NCBI RefSeq assembly: GCF_015704895.1
Contig: NZ_JADQWB010000004.1
Span: 304,153-368,152, forward strand
Length of the DNA: 64,000 nucleotides
Direction: 5' to 3'
From: Agrobacterium leguminum
Lineage (GTDB): Bacteria; Pseudomonadota; Alphaproteobacteria; Rhizobiales; Rhizobiaceae
A model generated the notes under the pieces. The model made no database searches and was not told where the DNA came from. It saw only the letters and a list, made by a program, of their open reading frames with translations. Positions within the stretch are counted from its first letter, which is position 1. Each line of letters opens with the position of its first letter. Below are positions 45,814 to 54,944 of this stretch, piece by piece. A program made the translations under genes and the position numbers.

Positions 45814-46802
45814 CCGCCAAACACAAACCGGAATGGCGCACCGGCGATCCACACGAAGTCTCCATCGCTGACGTGCTGGCATATTACGGAACTGAGAAGG
45901 CCGTAAACCACGCCCATCCCGAACTTGTAGGCTATCACATGACACCGCTCCTCGAATTCTTCGGGGAGCATATGTGCGACTGGCTGGATGCCTCATCCTG
46001 CCGCCAGTATGTGGCGGGCCGCGAGGCTGGCAGGATCGGCCGGCGCAAGGTGCAGCCCGCGACGGCGCGGCGGGAGCTGGAAACGCTTCAGGCAGCGCTG
46101 CGCTTCTGCCGGAAAGAGAAAAAGCTTTCGGTCGATATCGACCTGACGTTTCCTGAGAAGGCCGAGGCGCGAACGCGCTGGCTGACGCGGTCAGAGGCCG
46201 CCGCATTGATCGGCGGCGCTCTCGGCTTCACTGCCACCGCCTGCGACGTGAAAACCCGCCGCCCGGTCAAATGGGGGCGAATGTTCCGCCCTTCCTATCA
46301 CGTCGCCCGCTTCATCCTGATCGGCCTCTACACGGCCACCAGACATGAAGCCATTCTTGCCATGCGCTGGAAGGCGAACACAAAGGGCGGCTGGTTCGAT
46401 CTCGCCGGCGGCGTCATGTATCGGCGCGGCCAAGGCCAGAAGGAAACCAACAAGCGCCGCCCCGCTGTTCCCATCGCGGAAAACCTCGCACCTCACCTTG
46501 AGCGGTGGCGGCGTATCACAGTGAACGGCGCTGTCGAGTATCACGGGCGATTGATCCAGAAAGAGCGCAAGGGCTTCGAGCGGGCGCGTGTTCTGGCCGG
46601 TCTCGATGACGATGTTACGCCCCACGTCCTCAAGCACACATACATCACCTGGGCGATGCAACGCGGCATTCCAATCTGGGAAGTCGCGGGCTTCACCGGC
46701 ACGTCAGAGAAAACAATCCGTGACGTGTATGGACATCATCACCCCGACGCCATGCCGAACGCCAAGAGGCGATTTCGTGGGCACAGTTTGGGCAAACGAT
46801 AG
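45657..46802 (+). CDS. Phage-type tyrosine integrase
   Basis: The 381-residue product has an N-terminal Arm-binding part, a core-binding part and a catalytic domain: Arg in GLYTATRHEAILAMRW, His in TPHVLKHTYITW, where the usual second Arg of the HxxR box is Lys, and the nucleophile Tyr in TIRDVYGHHHPDAM. The fourth His position (usually LGH) reads AGFTG. It would recombine attL and attR at 36183 and 46858. The gene ends 56 bp from the right repeat, the usual place for an integrase. Whether the Lys substitution lowers activity is unknown; related rhizobial integrases often show such changes. Confidence 0.9.
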   Translation: MPRKSKGPRLYLRRRKGRPSIWVILDSGQPEISTGVGELDRGGAEKALADYLAAKHKPEWRTGDPHEVSIADVLAYYGTEKAVNHAHPELVGYHMTPLLEFFGEHMCDWLDASSCRQYVAGREAGRIGRRKVQPATARRELETLQAALRFCRKEKKLSVDIDLTFPEKAEARTRWLTRSEAAALIGGALGFTATACDVKTRRPVKWGRMFRPSYHVARFILIGLYTATRHEAILAMRWKANTKGGWFDLAGGVMYRRGQGQKETNKRRPAVPIAENLAPHLERWRRITVNGAVEYHGRLIQKERKGFERARVLAGLDDDVTPHVLKHTYITWAMQRGIPIWEVAGFTGTSEKTIRDVYGHHHPDAMPNAKRRFRGHSLGKR

Positions 46803-46857
46803 GAAAGGAAATGCGGGTTATGTCGTCAACCTCGCAAACGCCTGATAAATCAGGTAA

Positions 46858-46937
<80 letters not shown>

Positions 46938-46949
46938 TCCGTGGCGGCG

Positions 46950-46979
46950 GATAGACCACAAAACCGGTTCATGCGTCAA
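46950..46979 (-). promoter_or_regulatory. Promoter of tRNA-Val
   Basis: On the minus strand TTGACG (46979-46974), an 18-nt spacer and TCTATC (46955-46950) lie 12 bp before the tRNA 5' end. A CACAAAACCG/CGGTTTTGTG inverted repeat overlaps this region and may end cpdR transcripts. Confidence 0.6.
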
Positions 46980-47018
46980 CTGCTTTTTTTCGGTTTTGTG
47001 AAGGTTTTTTGAGAGGCC

Positions 47019-47384
47019 TTACGCCACAAGGAGTTTGTTGACCTCATCCACCAGATCGCGCAGATGGAACGGCTTGGAAAGCACCTTGGCATCCTTCGGA
47101 GCCTTCGAATCGGCATTCAGCGCAACGGCTGCAAAGCCGGTAATGAACATGACTTTCAGGTCCGGGTCGAGTTCGGTCGCGCGCCGCGCAAGCTCGATGC
47201 CGTCCATTTCGGGCATGACAATATCGGTCAGCAGAAGCGAAAAGGGCTCTTCGCGAAGCCGGTCATAGGCGCTGGCGCCATTGTCGAAGGAAGAAACCTT
47301 GTAACCGGCTTTTTCCAGCGCCTTCACGAGGAAGCGGCGCATATCGTTGTCGTCTTCAGCGAGAAGAATTTTCTGATTCATCAT
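47019..47384 (-). CDS. cpdR: CpdR-type single-domain response regulator
   Basis: The 121-residue protein is a bare receiver domain: acidic pair in ILLAEDDNDMRRFL, phospho-acceptor Asp in LLLTDIVMPEMDG, Thr in VMFITGFAAVAL and Lys in VLSKPFHLRDLV. Size and sequence match CpdR of alphaproteobacteria, where the unphosphorylated form directs ClpXP to degrade CtrA and other substrates and phosphate from CckA/ChpT blocks this. It is a cytoplasmic cell-cycle regulator. It is transcribed divergently from the N-formylglutamate amidohydrolase gene. The start may be either of two adjacent ATG codons. Confidence 0.88.
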   Translation of the reverse strand: MMNQKILLAEDDNDMRRFLVKALEKAGYKVSSFDNGASAYDRLREEPFSLLLTDIVMPEMDGIELARRATELDPDLKVMFITGFAAVALNADSKAPKDAKVLSKPFHLRDLVDEVNKLLVA

Positions 47385-47563
47385 AAGTGACCGTAACTAC
47401 TCAATGTTTGGAATACCCTAGCCCGATTATAGGATTTTCACGGTAAATATCCTGTGAACGCGTGAATCGGTATAGCGCTGATTGGGCGATAGTATGGACT
47501 TGCCGCGCCGTAACTGGCAACATGAACATCCTGATAGTTTTGCGACATGGTAAATGACCCTGA

Positions 47564-48448
47564 ATGGACTGGATAACGGGTGAATATGAGCTGTTCGAAG
47601 TAACGGAACCTGCCGTTCAAACCCTGCCATTCGTCTATAATTCCCCCCATAGCGGCCGCTGCTACCCGATTTCCTTCCTGGAATCGGCAAGGCTCGATTC
47701 GCACGAGATCCGCCGCTCCGAAGATCACTTCGTCGACGAGTTGTTTGCGGCAGCACCGGAGATCGGCGCGCCGCTTCTCAAAGCGAATTTCCCGCGCGCC
47801 TATCTGGACGTCAATCGCGAGCCCTACGAACTCGATCCCCGCATGTTCGAAGGCACGCTTCCGCCTTATGCCAATATCGGCTCCATGCGGGTCGCCGGCG
47901 GTCTGGGAACGGTGCCGCGCATTGTCGCCGAGAATATGGATATCTATGCCCACCGCCTGCCGGTCGACGAGGCGCTTTCGCGGATCGAGACGATCTACAA
48001 GCCCTATCATGCCTGCCTGCGCCGCCTGCTGTCTCGCACCCACGCCAATTTCGGAATGGCGGTGCTGATCGATTGCCATTCCATGCCGGGCAATATCCGC
48101 GTTGCCGGCTCGAATCTCAGGCCGGATGTAATCATCGGCGATCGCTACGGCACCAGCGCATCCCAGGAAGTCTCCCGCGCCGCGCTGCATTTTCTTGAGG
48201 AACTGGGTTTCGTCGCGGTCTGCAACAAACCCTATGCCGGCGGCTTCATCACCGAACATTATGGCCGACCCATCCGCTCTCTCCATGCGCTGCAGATCGA
48301 GGTCAACCGGGCGCTTTACGTGGACGAAAAGACGCTTTTGAAAAAAGCCGACTTTCACGCCATTCAGGCGTCGCTTGAAATCTTCATGCGCCAGCTTGGC
48401 GCCTTCGTTTCCGAATACGCGATAGAAACGTCGCTCGCTGCCGAATAG
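47564..48448 (+). CDS. N-formylglutamate amidohydrolase
   Basis: The 294-residue product has family motifs with metal-binding residues: FVYNSPHSGRCYP, RRSEDHFVDEL, RAYLDVNREPYELDP and MAVLIDCHSMPG. Enzymes of this type release formate from N-formylglutamate in histidine catabolism (HutG) or from other N-formyl amino acids. No hut genes are nearby, so a housekeeping role on formylated amino acids is possible. No clear ribosome-binding site precedes the ATG at 47564. Confidence 0.88.
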   Translation: MDWITGEYELFEVTEPAVQTLPFVYNSPHSGRCYPISFLESARLDSHEIRRSEDHFVDELFAAAPEIGAPLLKANFPRAYLDVNREPYELDPRMFEGTLPPYANIGSMRVAGGLGTVPRIVAENMDIYAHRLPVDEALSRIETIYKPYHACLRRLLSRTHANFGMAVLIDCHSMPGNIRVAGSNLRPDVIIGDRYGTSASQEVSRAALHFLEELGFVAVCNKPYAGGFITEHYGRPIRSLHALQIEVNRALYVDEKTLLKKADFHAIQASLEIFMRQLGAFVSEYAIETSLAAE

Positions 48449-48508
48449 CAGCTCGAATCATCCGCTATTTCAATCTTTTATCCCGAATCGTCTGGCAGCC
48501 CGCCGGAC

Positions 48509-48583
48509 AAAAAAAACCGCGCCTTGGCGCGGTCAAGTCTAGGGAGGAAACACCCAAGGAGGGTATTTACAGTCAAAGACTGT
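48509..48583 (-). ncRNA. Anti-Shine-Dalgarno small RNA, MmgR/ar14-like
   Basis: A 75-nt transcript is predicted between a promoter and a strong terminator on the minus strand. It folds as ACAGTC-TTT-GACTGT, then an ACCC/GGGT stem displaying CCTCC, an open stretch TTTCCTCCCTAG, and the terminator ACCGCGCC/GGCGCGGT followed by a run of T. Two CCTCC motifs can pair with ribosome-binding sites, as in Hfq-dependent alphaproteobacterial RNAs. Length and order resemble MmgR (ar14 family) of Sinorhizobium, which limits polyhydroxybutyrate granule proteins; that match is from memory. It lies between the amidohydrolase gene and hisN. Confidence 0.78.
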
Positions 48584-48589
48584 AGGATC

Positions 48590-48618
48590 ACGCTACGCAG
48601 TAATTGCACAATTGTCAA
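48590..48618 (-). promoter_or_regulatory. Promoter of the small RNA
   Basis: On the minus strand TTGACA (48618-48613) is followed after 17 nt by TAGCGT (48595-48590). Initiation near 48583 gives a 75-nt RNA ending at the T-run. Confidence 0.6.
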
Positions 48619-48766
48619 TCATTTTATTTTATGCATATTTTTTAGGCTTATGCTGAAAATATGGAAACACCGGCGCCTTCATTCGTATGAGTGGACGGCG
48701 GATGCGATTCCGGTCTATGCATTGCCCCATAGAATTCAGACCCAATATTCAGGCAATGAGGTTCGC

Positions 48767-49543
48767 ATGCTGCCCGACCGGGATTTCTTCTTCAAACTTG
48801 CCGATGCCGCCAGCGCTGAAACGCTTCCCCGCTTCCGCACGGGCATTGCCGTCGCCAACAAGCAGGATGGCGGCTACGATCCGGTGACGGAAGGCGATCA
48901 GGCAGCGGAAACAGCCATTCGCGCCCTGATCGAGGCCCGTTTTCCGCAGCATGGCATTCTGGGCGAAGAACACGGCAATATCGGTCTCGACCGCGAGCAT
49001 ATCTGGGTGATCGACCCGATCGATGGCACCCGCGCCTTCATTTCCGGCGTGCCGGTCTGGGGCACGCTGATCGGCTTCCAGTCGGCCGGCCGCGCCACCA
49101 TGGGCATCATGGACCAGCCCTTCACCAAAGAGCGTTATTTCGCCGATGGCGAGGCGGCGTGGTATTTCGGACCGGATGGCGAGCGGAAAATCCGCACGCG
49201 CGACTGTGCTTCGCTATCGGACGCCGTGCTGTTCACCACGAGCCCCCACATCTTCACCGCGGAGGAAAAGACCCTGTACGAAAAAGTGCAGGATCAGGTT
49301 CGCCTTTTCCGCTACGGCGTGGATTGTTACGCCTATTGCCTGCTTGCGGCCGGCCACGTCGATCTGGTGATCGAATCCGGCCTGAAGCCCTATGATGTCG
49401 GCGCGTTGATCCCTGTCATCGAGCAGGCCGGCGGCATCATGACGACCTGGGATGGCGGGCGTCCGGAAAATGGCGGCCGCATTCTCGCAGCCGGCTCAAA
49501 GGCGGTGCACGAACAGGCGCTCGCCATTCTCTCAAAACTCTGA
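48767..49543 (+). CDS. hisN: Histidinol-phosphatase, inositol-monophosphatase family
   Basis: The ATG at 48767 (GAGG 8 nt upstream) gives 258 residues, the usual length. The metal-site motifs are DPVTEGDQAAE, GILGEEHG, WVIDPIDGTRAFISG and the C-terminal YDVGALIPVIEQAGG. Proteins with this exact set in rhizobia are HisN-type histidinol-phosphate phosphatases, which carry out the step before histidinol dehydrogenase. A general inositol or sugar phosphatase is the alternative. The frame extends back to 48524, across the small RNA locus, and that part is rejected. Confidence 0.85.
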   Translation: MLPDRDFFFKLADAASAETLPRFRTGIAVANKQDGGYDPVTEGDQAAETAIRALIEARFPQHGILGEEHGNIGLDREHIWVIDPIDGTRAFISGVPVWGTLIGFQSAGRATMGIMDQPFTKERYFADGEAAWYFGPDGERKIRTRDCASLSDAVLFTTSPHIFTAEEKTLYEKVQDQVRLFRYGVDCYAYCLLAAGHVDLVIESGLKPYDVGALIPVIEQAGGIMTTWDGGRPENGGRILAAGSKAVHEQALAILSKL

Positions 49544-49564
49544 GGCAGCCCGCTTAAGCGACCA

Positions 49565-50506
49565 TCACTCCGGCGCGAAAAAGGCGTCGATGGCCGCCAG
49601 CGCCTGTTTGCGGAAAACGTCGCGCTCATGCAGCAATTCGTGGCGCGCACCGGTGATCGGAAGAAGCTGCGCTGCCCGGAAATTGCGTGAGAGTTCTTCC
49701 TGCGCCTTATAGGGCGTGATGGTATCCAGCATCGGCGCCAGAATAAGGGTCGGAATGGTGATATTCGTCAGATGGTCCTGACGGACCACCCGTCCCATGG
49801 TCTTCAGCGCCTCATAGACCCAGCGCGCCGTCGGCGCACCGATGAAAAGTTCCGGAAATTGCCTGTGCAGCGAAAGATTTCTTTTAAAACGTCTGGCGTC
49901 CGAGGTGAGCGGATTACCGTCGAAATCCCGCTCCCGCTGATCCTTGCCGAGCTGAACCCGTCCAAGACCAACGAGACTTAGAACCGTCGCCACCGCCCGA
50001 ATGACGGATGAGGGGACGGATTGTTGGCTGTCCAGCTCGATGAAGGGCGAACAAAGCGCCAGACGGTCGATCCGGTTCGACAGGCCGGGCGCGGCGGCAA
50101 GCGCTGCAAGCGCGCCGGTGGAATGCGCGATCATGAAGAATGGCAGCCGCGTATCCGGCAACACCACCTGTTCGAGAAAAAGGCTGATATCACGCTGGTA
50201 GTCGGAGAACCGCCGCACATGCCCGGCACCCGGTTTTTTCAGCAATCTTTCGGAACCGCCCTGCCCGCGCGTATCGAAGGTCGCAACCCAGAAACCCATG
50301 GCGGTGAGATCGCGGACCGTTTCGAAATATTTCTCGATACATTCGTTCCTGCCATGCAGCAGAACCACGGTTCCGCGAGCCACCTGGCGGCTGGCGCGAA
50401 AGATCGCATAGCGAAGCTGTTTGCCGCGATCGCCGGTAAAATATCCGACGGTATGGTTGCCGGGAACCGGGTTGTCTTCGCTCTCGCGCAATGTGGCTTC
50501 GATCAT
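49565..50506 (-). CDS. Alpha/beta hydrolase, lysophospholipase (PldB) type
   Basis: The start at 50506 (MIEATLRESEDNPVPG) gives 313 residues. The fold is shown by VVLLHGRNECIEKYFETVRD, the nucleophile Ser in MIAHSTGALAALAA, and the late Asp and His in APMLDTITPY and GARHELLHE. The sequence order matches PldB-like lysophospholipases or monoacylglycerol lipases, which remove the acyl chain from lysophospholipids at the inner membrane or in the cytoplasm. It converges on hisN with 21 bp between. No signal peptide is seen. Confidence 0.83.
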   Translation of the reverse strand: MIEATLRESEDNPVPGNHTVGYFTGDRGKQLRYAIFRASRQVARGTVVLLHGRNECIEKYFETVRDLTAMGFWVATFDTRGQGGSERLLKKPGAGHVRRFSDYQRDISLFLEQVVLPDTRLPFFMIAHSTGALAALAAAPGLSNRIDRLALCSPFIELDSQQSVPSSVIRAVATVLSLVGLGRVQLGKDQRERDFDGNPLTSDARRFKRNLSLHRQFPELFIGAPTARWVYEALKTMGRVVRQDHLTNITIPTLILAPMLDTITPYKAQEELSRNFRAAQLLPITGARHELLHERDVFRKQALAAIDAFFAPE

Positions 50507-50754
50507 CGGTCTTTTCCGGCTTTTCTGCCTTTTCGGGATAGGTCGGCGGCGCGGGAAGGTCAAAGAAAAAATTGCCGGAACCGTCGGTTAAAGCAGTCGC
50601 GGTTCCGGCGAATAAGACAGAAGAAGAAGGGACGTTATTGCTTCTGTCCACGGAGAATGTCTCCGATGACCGATGTTTTATGGCTCTCAAACTGAACGAT
50701 GCCGGAACCTGACGTTCAGCCATGGTTCATGTTGCTTTCGCCTTTTCACGCCCC

Positions 50755-50783
50755 CTTGACGCAGCCGCAGGCCATTCCCATCT
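50755..50783 (+). promoter_or_regulatory. RpoH (sigma-32) promoter of hsp20
   Basis: CCCCCTTGAC (-35, ending 50760) and CCCATCT (-10, 50777-50783) with a 16-nt spacer fit the heat-shock consensus. Transcription would start near 50790, giving a leader of about 95 nt. The 250 bp between this promoter and the hydrolase start at 50506 hold no other feature I can support. Confidence 0.7.
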
Positions 50784-50790
50784 CATTCAT

Positions 50791-50885
50791 GCGGTCGCCA
50801 GAACGGGACCGCGCCACATGTCCGGCCGTCGCCAGAACGGGACGCCGGGCTTAACCGCAAACAGTCGCTTCTTAAGGAGGACACC
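50791..50885 (+). promoter_or_regulatory. ROSE-type RNA thermometer in the hsp20 leader
   Basis: The leader ends in TCGCTTCTTAAGGAGGA just before the ATG. The T-C-G-C-T stretch can pair with AGGAGGA, the ROSE arrangement (UYGCU against the ribosome-binding site) that melts on heating. Upstream are two hairpins sharing the direct repeat GTCGCCAGAACGGGAC (50794-50809 and 50828-50843), the first with perfect GCGGTC/GACCGC arms. Confidence 0.75.
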
Positions 50886-51368
50886 ATGCGTCACGTTGAT
50901 TTTTCCCCCCTCTATCGTTCCACCGTCGGCTTCGACCGTCTTTTCTCGATGCTTGATGGCCTCGGCCAGCCCGAGCAGGCCCAGTCCTATCCGCCCTACA
51001 ATATCGAGCGGACCGGCGAGAACACTTATCGCATCACCATGGCCGTTGCCGGTTTCGACGAAACTGAACTCAGCATCGAATCCCGCGCCAATGCGCTGAC
51101 CGTGAAAGCCGAGAAATCCGCGGATGAAAAATCCACGGAAGGCGAGTTTCTCTATCGCGGTATCGCCACGCGCGCTTTCGAACGCCGCTTCCAGCTTGCC
51201 GACCATGTCGAGGTCCAGACCGCTTCCCTGAAGAACGGCCTGCTCCACATCGATCTCGTCCGCAATATTCCGGAAGCCATGAAACCGCGCCGCATTGCGA
51301 TCTCGTCCGACAGCGCCGATGCGCCGAAGACCATCGAAGCCCAGATTTCCCCGGCTCAGGTCAATTAA
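50886..51368 (+). CDS. Small heat-shock protein, Hsp20/IbpA family
   Basis: The 160-residue product has an N-terminal arm (MRHVDFSPLYRSTVGFDRLF), an alpha-crystallin domain from about residue 38 (YNIERTGENTYRITMAVAGF to GLLHIDLVRNIPE) and a C-terminal tail. The I-x-I-type contact is seen as RRIAIS. It holds unfolding proteins in the cytoplasm for refolding. Class A rhizobial sHsps have this form. Expression should rise with heat through both the RpoH promoter and the thermometer in its leader. Confidence 0.93.
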   Translation: MRHVDFSPLYRSTVGFDRLFSMLDGLGQPEQAQSYPPYNIERTGENTYRITMAVAGFDETELSIESRANALTVKAEKSADEKSTEGEFLYRGIATRAFERRFQLADHVEVQTASLKNGLLHIDLVRNIPEAMKPRRIAISSDSADAPKTIEAQISPAQVN

Positions 51369-51389
51369 GCTTTCCTTACATGCAAAACG

Positions 51390-51412
51390 AACGGCCCCTT
51401 CATGGGGCCGTT
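51390..51412 (+). terminator. Terminator between hsp20 and the transporter gene
   Basis: AACGGCCCC, a 5-nt loop and GGGGCCGTT, followed by TTATTT. The A-run before it lets it serve both converging genes. Confidence 0.8.
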
Positions 51413-51434
51413 TTATTTGCGGAGAACCCTCGCG

Positions 51435-52454
51435 TCAGCGGCTGGAAGCGGCCGCGCCTTCCGCGCCTGCCGGTTCCGGCATCGCCGCTTTTTCATGGGC
51501 CTTGCGCGCGTAACGCTGGGCCAGAACCGCGCAGACCATCAACTGAATCTGGTGGAAAAGCATGATCGGAAGGACGATTGCGCCGATGCTCTGGCCGGCG
51601 AAGATGGCGCCTGCCATGGGCACGCCACTGGCGAGGCTCTTTTTCGAGCCGCAGAAGGTGATGGTGATTTCATCGGCCTTGTCGAAACCCAGCAAACGGC
51701 TGCCGAACATCGTCACGCACAGGACAAGCGCCAGCAGCAGGATATTGATGACGATGACCACGCCGATATCCCTGAGCGAAAATGTGTGCCAGATGCCTTC
51801 GATAACCGCATCGGAAAAAGCCAGATAAACGACCATCAGGATGGAACCGCGATCAACCGGAGCCAGCAATTTCTTGCGCGCCCTGATCCAGTCGCCGATC
51901 CACGGCTGCAGCACCTGACCGACGATGAAGGGCAGAAGCAGCTGCAGGAAGATTTGCAGGAACGCATCCAGCGAAAATCCACCGCCATGCCCCCCCACCG
52001 TAAACAGCAGGCCGACCAGCAGCGGGGTCAGGAACATGCCGAAAATATTCGAAGCGGAGGCCGAACAGATCGCAGCCGGCACGTTTCCGCCCGCCATGGA
52101 GGTGAAGGCAATGGAGGACTGCACGGTGGATGGCAGGACGCAGAGGAACAACACGCCCATATAAAGCGGCGCAGGCAGAATATTCTCGGGAATGAAGCCG
52201 ATTGCCACGCCAAGCAGCGGGAACAGGCCGAAGGTGACGAGAAGGATCGCCAGATGCAGGCGCCAGTGCAGGATACCGGCAATCACCACATCCCGGGAAA
52301 GCCGCGCGCCGTGGAGGAAGAACAGCAACGCTATCGCGAGTTTTGTCGCCAGCCCGAAATACTCCGCCGGCTCACCGCTGATCGGCAACATGGAGGCCAA
52401 AATGACGGTGGCCACCAGCATCATGGTGAAGCGATCAGGTAGGAAGCGGGTCAT
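51435..52454 (-). CDS. Bile acid:sodium symporter-like (SBF family) membrane protein
   Basis: The 339-residue product has nine to ten hydrophobic segments and motifs of the bacterial SBF-like family (LAIALLFFLHGARLSRDVVI, LPSTVQSSIAFTSMAGGN, FCGSKKSLASGVPMAGAIFA). Relatives move organic anions with sodium; the ligand here is unknown. The C-terminus is Ala- and Glu-rich. It is divergent from a LysR gene with 98 bp between them, which probably regulates it. The ATG at 52454 lacks a strong ribosome-binding site. Confidence 0.88.
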   Translation of the reverse strand: MTRFLPDRFTMMLVATVILASMLPISGEPAEYFGLATKLAIALLFFLHGARLSRDVVIAGILHWRLHLAILLVTFGLFPLLGVAIGFIPENILPAPLYMGVLFLCVLPSTVQSSIAFTSMAGGNVPAAICSASASNIFGMFLTPLLVGLLFTVGGHGGGFSLDAFLQIFLQLLLPFIVGQVLQPWIGDWIRARKKLLAPVDRGSILMVVYLAFSDAVIEGIWHTFSLRDIGVVIVINILLLALVLCVTMFGSRLLGFDKADEITITFCGSKKSLASGVPMAGAIFAGQSIGAIVLPIMLFHQIQLMVCAVLAQRYARKAHEKAAMPEPAGAEGAAASSR

Positions 52455-52552
52455 GGGAGATCTTTCCGGCGTCGGTTTTGCTTGAAACGCGCGCTACTAT
52501 CGCTCATCATGAATTCCGATGCAAAGATTAACAGTTATCGTGATTCAGGATA

Positions 52553-53413
52553 ATGCTGAACCTTCAACATCTTGCGAGCTTCGTGATGCTTCAGCAGACC
52601 GGCAGCTTCACGCTGGCGGCCGAACGGCTGGGGATTGGCCAGTCCACTGTCAGCCAGCATATTCAAAGGCTTGAAGCCGCACTTGGCCGCCGGCTGATCG
52701 CCCGCAGCACCCATCAGGTAAAACTGACGGGTGAAGGTGAGGCGCTGCTGGGTTATGCCCGCAATATGCTTGAAATCGACAGCAAGGTGTCGTCGCTGTT
52801 CAGCGAGAACCGTCTGCGCGGGCGGTTGAGGCTTGGCGTTTCGGAAGATTTCGTCGCCAGCCGGCTGACCGCCATTCTGGAAGAGTTCATCCGCCTTTAC
52901 CCCCTCGTAGATCTGGAACTGACGGTTTCACTGAGCGGCGTGCTTTACCAGATGCAGGATAATGGCGAACTGGATGTCGTGCTCGCCAAACGCCGGCTCG
53001 GCGACAAGCTCGGCCACTTTCTCTACCGCGAACCGCTCGTATGGCTGGCGCGCGACCCGGAGCGGATGCTGAACCAGCCGGATGCCCTGCCGTTGATTGC
53101 CTTTCCGCCGCCGAGCATTACCCGGAAGGCGGCGCAGGAGGCGCTCGACCGGGCCGGTCTCGCCTGGCGGATCGTCTGCACCTGCGGCAGTCTCAGCGGG
53201 CTGACCGCCGCAGCAAGGGCGGGCATGGGAATTCTGGTGCAGCCGCGCAGCATGGCGCCGGCAGGCCTGAAGGAGATTGCCGCAGGCGTGCTACCGCCGC
53301 TGGAGGACGTGGAATTCGTGCTTCAACCGAGCAAGGGTGCGGATGCGAAGCTGGTGCGCGCCCTTTCCGATCTCGTTTCCAGCAAGAGCATCGCACCCGG
53401 CAGTTTCGTATAG
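52553..53413 (+). CDS. LysR-family transcriptional regulator
   Basis: The 286-residue product has the LysR winged helix-turn-helix (SFTLAAERLGIGQSTVSQHI) and an effector domain (LRLGVSEDFVASRLTAILEE). It is divergent from the SBF-type transporter gene, so the likely role is substrate-dependent control of that transporter. The intergenic region contains AT-rich dyads but no site I can define. It converges on glpK with only 5 bp between their stop codons. Confidence 0.9.
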   Translation: MLNLQHLASFVMLQQTGSFTLAAERLGIGQSTVSQHIQRLEAALGRRLIARSTHQVKLTGEGEALLGYARNMLEIDSKVSSLFSENRLRGRLRLGVSEDFVASRLTAILEEFIRLYPLVDLELTVSLSGVLYQMQDNGELDVVLAKRRLGDKLGHFLYREPLVWLARDPERMLNQPDALPLIAFPPPSITRKAAQEALDRAGLAWRIVCTCGSLSGLTAAARAGMGILVQPRSMAPAGLKEIAAGVLPPLEDVEFVLQPSKGADAKLVRALSDLVSSKSIAPGSFV

Positions 53414-53418
53414 CCTGT

Positions 53419-54921
53419 TCAATTCTCCCGTCGCGACAGGCAGCGGCCGACGCTGTCGCGCCAGCCCACAATGGCGTCTTTCCGTTCGGCTTCTTCCATT
53501 GCGGGGCTGAAACGGCGGTCACGCCGCCAATGTTCAGCAAAGGCCTTGCGATCCGGCCAGATGCCGGCGCGCGAGGCGGCAAGCCAGGCTGCCCCGAGAA
53601 TGGTCGTTTCCAGGAAGACCGGCCGGTCGACCGGCGCCGCGAGAATATCCGCCAGCCGCTGCATGGTCCAATCGGAAGCGACCATACCGCCATCGACCCG
53701 GAGCACCGTCTTGCCATTGTCACCCGCCCAGTCCTTGCGCATCGCGTCCAGCAGGTCGAAGGTCTGATAGGCGACGCTTTCCAGCGCCGCGCGGGCGAAT
53801 TCCGCCGGACCGGTGCTACGCGTCAGCCCGAAAATCGCACCACGCGCCTCCGCGTCCCAATAGGGCGCGCCAAGGCCGGTGAAGGCCGGAACCAGATAGA
53901 CACGCTGATTGGCGTCAGCCTTTTCCGCAAGCGCGCTGACCTCGGAAGCGACCGAGATGAAACCGAGCTCATCGCGCAGCCATTGCACGGCGGCACCGGC
54001 AATGAAAATGGAGCCTTCCAGCGCATAGGTGGTGACGCCGTCGAGACGGTAAGCGATGGTCGTCAGCAGCCGGTTGGTGGAGGCGACGCGATCCGTGCCG
54101 GTATTGAGCAGCGCAAAGCAGCCCGTGCCGTAGGTGGATTTCATCATGCCCGGCTCGAAGCAGGCATTGCCGATCACCGCTGCCTGCTGGTCGCCGGCGA
54201 CGCCAAGGATCGGAATTTCCGCGCCCAGCAGCGATTTGTCGGTCACGCCGAAATCGGCGGCGCAATCCAGCACCTCCGGCAGCATGGCGCGGGGAATGTC
54301 GAGGATCGACAGGAGTTCATCGTCCCATGTATTTTCCTCGATATTGTAGATCAGCGTTCGCGAGGCATTGGTGGCGTCGGTCACATGGCGACGGCCGCCG
54401 GTGAGACGGTAGATCAGGAAACTATCGACCGTGCCAAAGCAGATCTCGCCCTTCACAGCTTTTTCGCGAAGGCCGCTGACACTATCGAGAAGCCATTTCA
54501 GCTTCGTGCCGGAAAAATAGGGATCGAGCAGCAGACCGGTCTTTTTCGAAAAAAGCGGCTCCAGCCCCCTTTTTTTTAAATCCTCGCAGACGGGAGCGGC
54601 GCGGCGATCCTGCCAGACCACGGCCCGATGCACGGCCTCGCCCGTGTTCCGGTCCCACAGCACCGTTGTTTCGCGCTGGTTGGTAATGCCGATCGCCTCG
54701 ATATCGGAGGCGGCGATGCCGGCATCGGCAAGCGCCAGCCGGATGGTTTCGAGCACGCTTTTCCAGATATCCTCTGCATCGTGTTCGACCCAGCCGGAGG
54801 CCGGGAAATGTTGCGGAAATTCTCGCTGTCCGACACCGATGACCCGCATGTCGCGATCAAAGACCATCGACCGTGTCGATGTCGTTCCCTGATCGATCGC
54901 CAGAATATAACCGCCCATCAT
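53419..54921 (-). CDS. glpK: Glycerol kinase
   Basis: The start at 54921 (AGGGAG upstream) gives 500 residues, the usual GlpK length. Seen are the ATP-binding start [54 protein letters not shown] and the second FGGY signature region [20 protein letters not shown]. It phosphorylates glycerol to glycerol 3-phosphate for GlpD. It is the last gene of the glp operon, 66 bp after the glycerol-binding protein gene, with a hairpin between. Confidence 0.96.
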   Translation of the reverse strand: MMGGYILAIDQGTTSTRSMVFDRDMRVIGVGQREFPQHFPASGWVEHDAEDIWKSVLETIRLALADAGIAASDIEAIGITNQRETTVLWDRNTGEAVHRAVVWQDRRAAPVCEDLKKRGLEPLFSKKTGLLLDPYFSGTKLKWLLDSVSGLREKAVKGEICFGTVDSFLIYRLTGGRRHVTDATNASRTLIYNIEENTWDDELLSILDIPRAMLPEVLDCAADFGVTDKSLLGAEIPILGVAGDQQAAVIGNACFEPGMMKSTYGTGCFALLNTGTDRVASTNRLLTTIAYRLDGVTTYALEGSIFIAGAAVQWLRDELGFISVASEVSALAEKADANQRVYLVPAFTGLGAPYWDAEARGAIFGLTRSTGPAEFARAALESVAYQTFDLLDAMRKDWAGDNGKTVLRVDGGMVASDWTMQRLADILAAPVDRPVFLETTILGAAWLAASRAGIWPDRKAFAEHWRRDRRFSPAMEEAERKDAIVGWRDSVGRCLSRREN

Positions 54922-54944
54922 GCAACTCCCTTTCAGACGCAATG

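Noticed and set aside
48524..48766. N-terminal extension of hisN
   Set aside because: It runs antisense through the small RNA and its promoter; the family length and ribosome-binding site support the ATG at 48767.
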